From assembly GCF_025151215.1 (NCBI RefSeq), contig NZ_CP102286.1:2604001-2668000 (forward strand): a stretch of 64,000 nt of DNA. The letters run 5' to 3'. The notes under the pieces are model-generated. The model made no database searches, was not told where the DNA came from, and saw only the letters and a list, made by a program, of their open reading frames with translations. The translations under genes and the position numbers were made by a program. Source of the DNA: Parabacteroides merdae ATCC 43184 (GTDB lineage: Bacteria > Bacteroidota > Bacteroidia > Bacteroidales > Tannerellaceae). This document shows, in pieces, positions 7,929 to 14,534 of the stretch. Positions within the stretch are counted from its first letter, which is position 1. Each line of letters starts with the position of its first letter.

Positions 7929-8180
7929 TCACCTGCCTGTTTCTTTAAACGTGTGATTGTCACCGCCTGCGGACATTTGGGAGAGTTGCTGTCTCACCGC
8001 CTTGATTTTCCCAATCAGTTCGTCCTCCCTTCGGAATGAGGGGGTACATTTGGTACGCCTCATCCCGGCTCCCCAGGGGATGCCGCCGCACACTTTTCTC
8101 AGGCGTGCCTTTTCGCTTTCCAGAGCCGACTCCAGACGGGCCAGCCTGCGTCGCAACGATTCTTCGGTCACAGTTCTCAT
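7929..8180 (-). CDS. small coiled-coil protein of the mobile element
   Basis: 83 residues, strongly basic. An N-terminal heptad-like helix (SLRRRLARLESALESEKARL) and a second helix (REDELIGKIKAVRQQLSQM) are separated by a Gly/Pro turn, predicting a helical hairpin or dimeric coiled coil. The family is unknown. It is co-directional with its neighbours. The upstream gap of about 70 bp to the 8250-9137 gene shows no clear promoter box. Confidence 0.55.
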   Translation of the reverse strand: MRTVTEESLRRRLARLESALESEKARLRKVCGGIPWGAGMRRTKCTPSFRREDELIGKIKAVRQQLSQMSAGGDNHTFKETGR

Positions 8181-8249
8181 GATCTCATTGTTTTTTTTGT
8201 ATGGTGACGGGTCGGAAAGACAGTCACCATACCGTCGTTATGTGTCACG

Positions 8250-9137
8250 TTATATTTTAGCTTTTTCCCTTTTGATGCCTCTCAGGACGTACAACAGGTG
8301 CAGGAACAGCTCCCTGTCGTAAATCCGGAAGAAGAACGGCTCGCCTGTTTCTCTGACCGTTCCGGTAAACGACACGGACTCCCGGTTCACGGGATATTGG
8401 AGGAAGTTGCCATTTGCCAGCAGGGTGTGCTTTTTCTTCATCACTTCGCCTAGGAACTTGTCCATATCGTCGTTTCCCTCATAGCCGGAGAAGTAGAGGA
8501 AATGATGACGGCGCAGGCTTCGCAGGATTTTGGCGGTTTCCAGCCTTACATCCCTGCCTGACGATTCGTCCGTTCCTCTCATCAGGTTGCAGATGAACTT
8601 CTTCTCGCCATTTATGTCAAGAAACAGATAAGGAACTATAATTATAGAGGCATGCCGTGCGTGGTCAGAGATGACCATCGGCTTTTCTTTCAGGATGTCT
8701 CCTTTGAAGGTAATGTTCCGGTAATGGTTGTCCATCTGCCGTTCCAGTTCCTTTCTTGGCGTGGTAACGGAGCGGAGTCCCGTGAAGTAGCGTCCGCCCG
8801 CCCGGAAGCAGAACCGGTAGATGTCCGCATGATAAGGCTCTCCCATGAAAAAGAAATTCCGGGTATGGCGGATGGGGGGCAAGACATCCATGTAGTCGAA
8901 ATATCTTTCTTCCGTAATCTCACTGAACGGGGCGCAGAGGGATTGCAAGTAGATGCGTATCATCTTGCGGACGGTATTTCTGGACACGGCTATGAGGTAC
9001 GGGTTCTTTTCCCTGTCCCTCAGTTCCTCCAATGTCTCATGATGGTAGTCGCCATGTATTCCGTCAGACATGGTGGTCACGCAGCTGCCGTCAAAACTGC
9101 GTGAATCAACTACGAATTTCAGTTTGTCGTTATTCAT
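8250..9137 (-). CDS. mobile-element hypothetical protein (295 aa)
   Basis: A soluble protein of 295 residues starting MNNDKLKFVVDSRSFDGSCV. It contains an aromatic and basic core (RHTRNFFFMGEPYHADIYRF) and a C-terminal EPFFFRIYDRELFLHLLYVL. It has no signal peptide, membrane segment or enzyme motif that I recognise. It starts 3 bp downstream of the 9141-10283 gene, so the two are co-translated. I know similar-looking proteins only as uncharacterised cargo of Bacteroides conjugative transposons. Confidence 0.6.
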   Translation of the reverse strand: MNNDKLKFVVDSRSFDGSCVTTMSDGIHGDYHHETLEELRDREKNPYLIAVSRNTVRKMIRIYLQSLCAPFSEITEERYFDYMDVLPPIRHTRNFFFMGEPYHADIYRFCFRAGGRYFTGLRSVTTPRKELERQMDNHYRNITFKGDILKEKPMVISDHARHASIIIVPYLFLDINGEKKFICNLMRGTDESSGRDVRLETAKILRSLRRHHFLYFSGYEGNDDMDKFLGEVMKKKHTLLANGNFLQYPVNRESVSFTGTVRETGEPFFFRIYDRELFLHLLYVLRGIKREKAKI

Positions 9138-9140
9138 GGT

Positions 9141-10283
9141 TCAGATGTTTTGAAGGTTCAACACTCTCTTGGCGGCACTGAGGGCATTGGAGGTGAGCTG
9201 CCGTTGCCATGCCTTGTTTCTGGGTGACCAGCGGAATCCGGAGGATTTCAGTTTCTTTCGTCTGTTGTCTTCGGGAATCCTGTCAAACAGGATCTGAAGG
9301 CGGTCTTCCCCATAGTTCCATACAAGTGTCCCGCCCTCGAACGGCACTTCCTTGTTTTCCCGGCTTTGCACCGCTTTCAGCCTTTCGCGCATCCGTTCCG
9401 CAAGTTCCGGCAATTGGAAGAATTTGTTTCTTGGGGTGATGACGGGTTTCCTTACCCTTGCGTTATATTCGGAAATGAAGTCCACGGCCCTGCGGACGAT
9501 TTCCACTTCCCCGTGATTGGCGAAGGTGGATACCTTGTTCAGGATGCTGCTGACGAACAGGGCACGGTTATAACCCCGGCATTGTCCGGTGTCAATCCCG
9601 TGGATGGTGTCGGCGCTGCTCTTGATGTCGCGTTTGAGCGTCTGCCATGCCTTTTCCAGTTTTTCTTCCTCCGGTCGTGCGGCTTCATTTTTCCGTCTGG
9701 CGGCTTCAAGAACCTTTTGCCGCCAATTGCGGAACTCCTCGTAGCGGTTCTGATAGCTTCTGTTCGTATTCTCCTGCCTGTGGTAATCGAATCCGCCCCG
9801 TCCCGTCACCATCGGGTTGGCGCAGCGTGAGAGGGCCGAGAGCTGGGCGGATAGCTTTTTCCGGTAGGCGGCGATGTATGTATCCCGTTTCTCTTCCTGC
9901 ATGAGTTGCAGGTCGTTGTGCAGCTCCTCCCCGTAAATCATGATGTCCGTCTCGCCACGAATCTCCGGGTCGAAGGAACTCCAGGCGTATGCGTCGCAAG
10001 CCTGTTTCCACATATCCTCCAGATAGCCAGGATGTTTGAACGCTACGGCTTCCCAGTCTTTGAAGTCCCTGGAATGCAATTCATTCCGATCTTCCGGATT
10101 TCCGTACAGGTGTACATAGTTGCCCGTTCCATGATGCTCCTTTCTGAAATGGAACGGTACGGGAGGATGGTCCGTACCCTTTTCCCGGATCATCGTGACC
10201 CGGTGCGCATTCTCTGCGGTAAGGCCCGTTACTTGTTCTTCCCGGACCTTTGCTGTTGTTGTTTCAGTCATAACCGTTGCCAT
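9141..10283 (-). CDS. large cargo protein with LPD-like C-terminus
   Basis: A 380-residue product. The middle is a long charged helical region (RNWRQKVLEAARRKNEAARP). The C-terminal 50 residues (LQILFDRIPEDNRRKKLKSS, then GFRWSPRNKAWQRQLT) match the small domain that ends many phage and mobile-element 'large polyvalent' proteins and antirestriction/helicase-type cargo. That domain alone does not identify an activity. The gene overlaps the upstream small gene by 16 bp and is followed 3 bp later by the 8250-9137 gene. I infer a DNA-associated accessory function of the element at low confidence. Confidence 0.65.
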   Translation of the reverse strand: MATVMTETTTAKVREEQVTGLTAENAHRVTMIREKGTDHPPVPFHFRKEHHGTGNYVHLYGNPEDRNELHSRDFKDWEAVAFKHPGYLEDMWKQACDAYAWSSFDPEIRGETDIMIYGEELHNDLQLMQEEKRDTYIAAYRKKLSAQLSALSRCANPMVTGRGGFDYHRQENTNRSYQNRYEEFRNWRQKVLEAARRKNEAARPEEEKLEKAWQTLKRDIKSSADTIHGIDTGQCRGYNRALFVSSILNKVSTFANHGEVEIVRRAVDFISEYNARVRKPVITPRNKFFQLPELAERMRERLKAVQSRENKEVPFEGGTLVWNYGEDRLQILFDRIPEDNRRKKLKSSGFRWSPRNKAWQRQLTSNALSAAKRVLNLQNI

Positions 10284-10564
10284 TCATAAATTATTTCTAC
10301 CAGTTCTTCGTCCGCCAGTTTTTGGATTTCCTCGTCCGAGCAATAGCAGGCGATTTCCTCGTCCAGCTTGAAAGCTGCCGGGTCAAGGCTTCTGATGCCG
10401 TCCAGCAGTTCCGGCACCAGGCTGTCTGCGGCAACCGTATAGCTTCCGTCCCTGCCTTGCACCTTCCGTGCGGGATAGCTCCTTTCCCGATAAACCAACA
10501 TTCTCATTTTCGGATTGGCACCCTGCTGTCCTTTGTGGACTTTGCTTGTTGTCTCTCTGTTCAT
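10268..10564 (-). CDS. small acidic mobile-element protein, first of the cargo operon
   Basis: 98 residues with a basic N-terminus (MNRETTSKVHKGQQGANPKM) and an acidic C-terminal half (DEEIACYCSDEEIQKLADEE). The family is unknown. It is the promoter-proximal gene of the minus-strand row running to 5.5 kb, and the long stem-loop at 10644-10757 lies just upstream of it. Its last 16 bp overlap the start of the next gene. Confidence 0.6.
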   Translation of the reverse strand: MNRETTSKVHKGQQGANPKMRMLVYRERSYPARKVQGRDGSYTVAADSLVPELLDGIRSLDPAAFKLDEEIACYCSDEEIQKLADEELVEIIYEWQRL

Positions 10565-10643
10565 ACCTTCATTTTTTTAGTTTGTTTGACATGATCGGCT
10601 CCGTGGAGCCGGTTTTTCGGTTTCTTACTTGCCGGACTGTCCT

Positions 10644-10757
10644 TTGCCGGGGATTGCGCAAGGCTTGGCAAAAGAAAATACCGCAGCGAAGCGAGGATGA
10701 TTTTCTTTTAGCCAACCAGCCCCTGAAAGGGGCCGCCTTGCGCAATCAACCCGGCAA
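10644..10757. repeat. compound stem-loop of the mobile element
   Basis: The outer arms are 10644-10664 and 10734-10757, which share the core ATTGCGCAAGGC and its complement with TTGCCGGG ends. Inside them a second pair of arms, 10665-10679 and 10700-10715 (TTGGCAAAAGAAAAT and its near complement), encloses a purine-rich loop. A small hairpin with CCCCT/AGGGG arms sits at 10720-10732. The whole can fold into a cruciform about 110 nt long. I remember similar structures between gene blocks of Bacteroides conjugative elements. Its role (origin, regulatory RNA or recombination site) is not shown by the sequence. Confidence 0.7.
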
Positions 10758-10762
10758 AGGGC

Positions 10763-10770
10763 TATATTTG
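10763..10770 (+). promoter_or_regulatory. TAnnTTTG box next to the stem-loop
   Basis: Reads TATATTTG on the plus strand, 6 bp beyond the stem-loop. It points toward the membrane-protein gene at 10964, about 190 bp away. The intervening sequence (10771-10960) is AT-rich and otherwise featureless. Confidence 0.4.
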
Positions 10771-10963
10771 CAGGTAAGAAATTGAAAGAATGGCAGGATT
10801 TTCAATTTGTCGGATACAATGTTGTAATAAGCAAATTTAAAAGCATACAACGAAGGTTTTTCAAATATTTTCCAAACTATCGGATATCAATATCATATCG
10901 TAAAACAAGCGAAGGCGTGGCATTCCAGAATAAATACATATCTTCGCGTCAAAGGTGATTGAA

Positions 10964-11371
10964 ATGAATACATTCTCTGCTTTTGATACGGGTGTCATGG
11001 TAGCTCTCTTGCTGGGTATTGAGTTTCTTAGGAGTGATATCCAAACAATTCTCTATTGTAAAAGAGACGATCCCGGGATTTTTAAGAGCTGCCTGTATAC
11101 ATTGTTTATATTGTTGGCAAGTCTTTATTCCATTGTGGCCGGAGCCATGCTTAACCCCGAGCCCGTACCCGTTTATGAATTGATACCCGGTTTTCAAATA
11201 GGAGTTTATGGTTCTTTTTTTTTGTTTATATTTCTTGTTATCGCCGGTCTTTACCGTAAAATATTACCTCTCGTCCTTTTGGGGTACGCTATGGTATATG
11301 TAATCGGTGTACTGATACCGTTACTTGGATATGTAGTGTCCATGATGAATTATTTCGCCAGTACAGGATGA
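10964..11371 (+). CDS. predicted multi-pass membrane protein
   Basis: 135 residues from the ATG at 10964. AAAGG nine bases upstream supports this start over the in-frame GTG at 10955. Four hydrophobic segments are visible: VMVALLLGIEFL, LFILLASLYSIVAGAML, FFLFIFLVIAGLY and VLLGYAMVYVIGVLIPLLGY. The short connecting loops include a Lys/Asp-rich cytoplasmic one. It has no recognised family. It is the only plus-strand gene inside the element, between the stem-loop and the integrase, so it could be a cargo gene with its own promoter. Confidence 0.55.
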   Translation: MNTFSAFDTGVMVALLLGIEFLRSDIQTILYCKRDDPGIFKSCLYTLFILLASLYSIVAGAMLNPEPVPVYELIPGFQIGVYGSFFLFIFLVIAGLYRKILPLVLLGYAMVYVIGVLIPLLGYVVSMMNYFASTG

Positions 11372-11428
11372 TTATGAAGACTAAAGATGTTTTCCAGAGA
11401 AAATGGATAACAGACAGTATAACAAAAA

Positions 11429-11454
11429 GAAGGTATCCTTTTTCAGATACCTTC
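11429..11454 (-). terminator. terminator of the integrase gene
   Basis: Nine-base arms GAAGGTATC and GATACCTTC around a short loop. On the minus strand they are followed by CTTTTTGTT. It lies 22 bp past the integrase stop. It may also slow transcripts coming from the convergent membrane-protein gene. Confidence 0.65.
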
Positions 11455-11475
11455 AATGACGGGCCGGTTGTATAT

Positions 11476-12711
11476 TTACCATTCCAGACGTTCCTTCACA
11501 TTGTTCATCGCCTCTTTCAGGCTGCTGTTCATGACCCGAGCATAATGCTGCGTCATACGTGTGGAGGCATGGCCGAGCATGACGGACACGTCCTGCAAGG
11601 GTACATTGTTGGCGAGCGTGACGGTGGTTCCGAAAGTGTGCCTGGCAACGTGCGTGGTCAGGTTTTTCTTTATGCCGCAGAAATCGGCGATTTCCTTGAG
11701 GTAGCTGTTCATTTTCTGGTTGCACATGACAGGCAGGCAGCATCCTTTCTTTATGCAGACCGGATGTTCCCTGTATTTCTCTAATATGGCCAGTGGAACG
11801 GGCAGCAGCGGGATGTTGCTGATGGAAGACGCTTTTCTGCGGTGTTCCAACTTGACCCTTCCCTTCCTTATCCACCAGTCCCCGAGATTGTCCTGTACCA
11901 GGTTTTCACCACTCAGAGTGGCGACATCGGAGAACGCCAGACCGGTGAAGCACGCGAAGACAAAGACATCCCTGACCAGTTCAAGCCGTGGAATGGTGAA
12001 TTTCTTTTTCATTACGGTTTGCAACTCGTCGTAGGTCAGGAATACCGGATCGGTCTCGTCCTGCTCCATCTTGTAACCGTAAAAGGGATTCTTGCGCATC
12101 CATTCCTTTGCCAATGCCATATTGGTAAATTTCTTGAAGCATTTCATATAACGGACTATCGTGTTCCGGCACAGTCCCGCCTCCGTTTTCAGGTAGATGT
12201 CAAACGCACGGATGAACTCCGGTGTCAGCTCATGGAAAGTGACATCCTCCTTTCCGTAATAAGAGGGGATGAGCAGCTGTAATTTCTTCACCACGTTCTT
12301 ATACCGGTTGATTGTGACGGGAGAGTAGTCTATACCCGCCAGTGTTTCCATTTCTTTGATGCCTTCCCTCATGGTGCCGAGCAGTGTACGCATTTCGGTG
12401 TCTTTCCCGAAAACACGTTTAAGAATCAGTTTTGGGGTAATCAGGGCCTGTTCCAATACCAGTTCCTTGTGTTTTTCCAAGGCGCGTGCGTGCAGTTCGG
12501 CAATATAGGCGTTCAGTGCCACTGATGCCCTGTCCCTGCCTTTACTGCATCCTTTGGCGGCGTTCCATAAGTTCAGGGGTACGCTTCTTTGGATACGTAC
12601 ATCGTCATAGTCTCCATTGATGGTTATCCGCATCAATACCGGTGCCTCACCGTTTTTCAACAATTTCGTTTTAAGCACGAAAAACAGAATGTTCATTGTT
12701 CCTTGTTTCAT
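11476..12711 (-). CDS. tyrosine recombinase (integrase) of the mobile element
   Basis: 411 residues from the ATG at 12711; an in-frame TTG at 12753 would add 14. The N-terminal arm-binding region (MNILFFVLKTKLLKNGEAPV) is the Bacteroidetes Arm-DNA-bind type, followed by a SAM-like core-binding domain and a C-terminal catalytic domain. Catalytic residues visible are H-x-x-R in THVARHTFGT, His in LGHASTRM, and the nucleophile Tyr in QHYARV about 21 residues from the end. The first catalytic Arg position reads TGLAFSDV, with Ala where many relatives have Arg. This is reminiscent of IntDOT, which also lacks that Arg. It would integrate and excise the element spanning 5.5-12.8 kb. tRNA-Phe lies 0.4 kb upstream. 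Confidence 0.9.
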   Translation of the reverse strand: MKQGTMNILFFVLKTKLLKNGEAPVLMRITINGDYDDVRIQRSVPLNLWNAAKGCSKGRDRASVALNAYIAELHARALEKHKELVLEQALITPKLILKRVFGKDTEMRTLLGTMREGIKEMETLAGIDYSPVTINRYKNVVKKLQLLIPSYYGKEDVTFHELTPEFIRAFDIYLKTEAGLCRNTIVRYMKCFKKFTNMALAKEWMRKNPFYGYKMEQDETDPVFLTYDELQTVMKKKFTIPRLELVRDVFVFACFTGLAFSDVATLSGENLVQDNLGDWWIRKGRVKLEHRRKASSISNIPLLPVPLAILEKYREHPVCIKKGCCLPVMCNQKMNSYLKEIADFCGIKKNLTTHVARHTFGTTVTLANNVPLQDVSVMLGHASTRMTQHYARVMNSSLKEAMNNVKERLEW

Positions 12712-12753
12712 CACTTTTGTTTTTTGAGGTGTTACATTCAATTGTTTCGTCAA

Positions 12754-13113
12754 AACCGGATGGCATGAGGATATGGAGCGAAATGTTAAATTCGGTGGCT
12801 TTTTTGAGGGACTTGTGGAAAAGCCATAAAAATCCCATTTTTTTCAGGTTCGAATTGCCTTTTGTATCCCGGGTTCGATTCCTTTTTTTTATCCCGATGG
12901 GAAATACCGAATTTTTAAATTTCTTTCACATTTCTGACTCCATCCGGTCATGTGTGCAAAATTACTTTTTCACACCGGAGATTGAAATTGTCAAACAATT
13001 GAAAAACAATGAAGTATGGTACATATTTATGGCTTTTTCAAAAGCCTTAAAAAAAGCCACTGAATTGGCGAAATCCAACTTCACAAATATGTAGCGGAAT
13101 GCGTAGTGAGGGT
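12754..13113. other. intergenic region upstream of the integrase
   Basis: AT-rich, with no convincing gene. It contains two T-arm-like words on the plus strand (AGGTTCGAATTGCC near 12846 and CGGGTTCGATTCC near 12870) but no complete tRNA. The right end of the mobile element and any attachment core should lie here; no direct repeat with the 5.53-kb junction was found by eye. Confidence 0.5.
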
Positions 13114-13151
13114 AAAAAAAGAACCCTTGAACTATCTCTAATTCAAGGGTT
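13114..13151 (-). terminator. terminator downstream of tRNA-Phe
   Basis: Ten-base arms AACCCTTGAA and TTCAAGGGTT with a 10-nt loop, followed on the minus strand by CTTTTTTT. It lies 22 bp past the 3' end of tRNA-Phe. Confidence 0.75.
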
Positions 13152-13172
13152 TTCTAAAATTGAAAAGTTTTT

Positions 13173-13248
13173 TGGTGGTGCCACCAGGAATCGAACCGGG
13201 GACACAAGGATTTTCAGTCCTTTGCTCTACCAACTGAGCTATGGCACC
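13173..13248 (-). tRNA. tRNA-Phe (GAA)
   Basis: The minus strand folds into a full cloverleaf. The acceptor is GGTGCCA paired with TGGCACC. The D-loop is AGTTGGTAGA, the anticodon loop is CTGAAAA with anticodon GAA, and the T-loop is TTCGATT. The 3' CCA is encoded (13173-13175). Its own promoter lies 20 bp upstream and a terminator lies downstream. Confidence 0.97.
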
Positions 13249-13268
13249 GTTGTTTTGTTTAACGAGTG

Positions 13269-13299
13269 CAAAGGTAAACATTATTTATTACACTCCAAA
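13269..13299 (-). promoter_or_regulatory. promoter of tRNA-Phe
   Basis: Minus strand: TTTG (13296-13299), 19 bp, then TACCTTTG (13269-13276), exactly the Bacteroidetes sigma-ABfr consensus, ending 20 bp upstream of the tRNA. Confidence 0.8.
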
Positions 13300-13420
13300 T
13301 GTTTCAATGGAAAATATTCAAAGAAAATGTATTTCAAGGAAGATACAGAAAAAAGTATATTTTTTTTCGAAAAAAAACAGCAAAACTATTTGCAGTTTAA
13401 AAATTAGTTGTACCTTTGCA

Positions 13421-13428
13421 GCCGTAAT
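13421..13428 (+). promoter_or_regulatory. -7 box of tRNA-Pro
   Basis: Reads TACCTTTG, 6 bp before the tRNA 5' end, with TTTG 18 bp upstream. The primary transcript would have almost no 5' leader. Confidence 0.7.
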
Positions 13429-13434
13429 CAAAAA

Positions 13435-13508
13435 CGGGATGTAGCACAGTTGGCTAGCGCGCCACGTTCGGGACGTGGAGGTCGGAAGTTCGAGTCTTCT
13501 CATCCCGA
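13435..13508 (+). tRNA. tRNA-Pro (CGG)
   Basis: Acceptor CGGGATG paired with CATCCCG. The anticodon stem is CCACG/CGTGG around the loop TTCGGGA, giving anticodon CGG, and the T-arm is GGAAG-TTCGAGT-CTTCT. CCA is not encoded, unlike in the neighbouring tRNA-Phe, so the CCA-adding enzyme (35.3-36.7 kb) is needed. A strong terminator follows. Confidence 0.95.
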
Positions 13509-13517
13509 CTACAAAAA

Positions 13518-13551
13518 CGAGGATATATCAAATGATATATCCTCGTTTTTT
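13518..13551 (+). terminator. terminator of tRNA-Pro
   Basis: Perfect 13-base arms CGAGGATATATCA and TGATATATCCTCG with a 2-nt spacer, followed by TTTTTT. Confidence 0.85.
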
Positions 13552-13609
13552 ATTCATACGAACAAAATATGTACTTTTATCCTCTCATTTTTATAAAAAC
13601 AGACAGCAT

Positions 13610-14257
13610 ATGAGAATTACACACCCCCGTTTGGCAAACGCTCTTCATGAAAGTACAAATATACAGACAGTGTTAGAAAAGAACGATGAGGACCTAATCG
13701 AGTATTCCTTTAAAAGCTTGCGTATAGAAGGAATAAAGAAAAGTAACCTTTCAGTGCAGTCTTGTGTTTTCTCCAATTGCAGCTTCGGAACATGCTGTAT
13801 ACAGAAATCCCAATTTAGCGATGTCATGTTTAAAAATTGCGATCTGTCGAATGTAAACCTAACAGGTTGTGGATTTCACCGGGTAGAATTTATCGGTTGT
13901 AAATTAATGGGAACCAATATGTCGGACGGGATATTCAATCATATCACTTTTGAAGAGTGCCGGGGAGAATACATGAATCTATCAATGAGTAAAATGCGAT
14001 ATATACAAATTACCCGATCCAACCTGCAGGGAGCCGGAATAGAAGACTGCCAATTGACGAATGTCTCATTCGATGCCTGTAACCTGATGGAAGCGGAGTT
14101 TTACCATACATCCTTGAAAGGAATCGACCTGTCGAACTCGGAAATATCCGGTATCCGCATCACAAATCTTGCCAACAGCGAGCTGAGAGGATCTTCCGTT
14201 TCCTCTTTACAAGCATTGGAGCTGATACGGATGCTGGGAATAGAGATCAAAGACTGA
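13610..14257 (+). CDS. pentapeptide-repeat protein
   Basis: 215 residues from the ATG at 13610; the longer open frame upstream runs through tRNA-Pro and is not real. From about residue 45 on, the sequence is a run of A(N/D)LXX-like pentapeptides such as FKNCDLSNVNLTGCGFHRVE, with Cys often at the repeat corners. This predicts a right-handed quadrilateral beta-helix. No signal peptide or membrane segment is present. Such proteins include DNA mimics (Qnr, McbG) that protect gyrase, but most relatives have unknown roles. It follows the tRNA-Pro terminator and ends six bases from the convergent GNAT gene. Confidence 0.85.
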   Translation: MRITHPRLANALHESTNIQTVLEKNDEDLIEYSFKSLRIEGIKKSNLSVQSCVFSNCSFGTCCIQKSQFSDVMFKNCDLSNVNLTGCGFHRVEFIGCKLMGTNMSDGIFNHITFEECRGEYMNLSMSKMRYIQITRSNLQGAGIEDCQLTNVSFDACNLMEAEFYHTSLKGIDLSNSEISGIRITNLANSELRGSSVSSLQALELIRMLGIEIKD

Positions 14258-14263
14258 ACGCCT

Positions 14264-14530
14264 TCATCCGGCATAGTCGGGATGGCGATGCAACCAAGTG
14301 ACCGCATAGCTACAGGTTGCCGACGGCTTCATACCATTCTCGATCGCGTAATCATAAGCGTATTTTACTAAAGCGGCAGCAATCCCTCTCCCTCCGATAG
14401 CGGGCGGAACAATCGTGTGGATAATATCCAGTTTATCCCCAGATAAACGATACTGTACAAAAGCTACCACGCCATCCACCTGTGTTTCAAAACGTTTATT
14501 ATCCGGATAATGAGTTATAATGTAATCCAT
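14264..14530 (-). CDS. small GNAT N-acetyltransferase (NATD1-like)
   Basis: 88 residues matching the minimal GNAT family also called YidJ/NATD1. A beta-strand pair (VAFVQYRLSGDKLDIIHTIV) is followed by the acetyl-CoA-binding P-loop GGRGIAAALVKYAYDYA and a final TCSYAVTWLHRHPDYA. The R/Q-x-x-G-x-G/A loop is intact. The substrate is unknown; members are thought to acetylate small molecules or proteins. It is transcribed with the AsmA-like gene, whose stop lies 4 bp upstream of this ATG. Confidence 0.85.
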   Translation of the reverse strand: MDYIITHYPDNKRFETQVDGVVAFVQYRLSGDKLDIIHTIVPPAIGGRGIAAALVKYAYDYAIENGMKPSATCSYAVTWLHRHPDYAG

Positions 14531-14534
14531 ATTC

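Noticed and set aside
11368..12282. Plus-strand ORFs opposite the integrase
   Set aside because: They are shadows of the integrase gene; no family motif and no promoter.
12841..12890. Possible extra tRNA gene
   Set aside because: Only T-arm-like words are present; no acceptor or anticodon stem can be formed.
13475..13609. N-terminal extension of the pentapeptide protein
   Set aside because: The extension would be encoded by tRNA-Pro and its terminator; the ATG at 13610 gives a normal protein.
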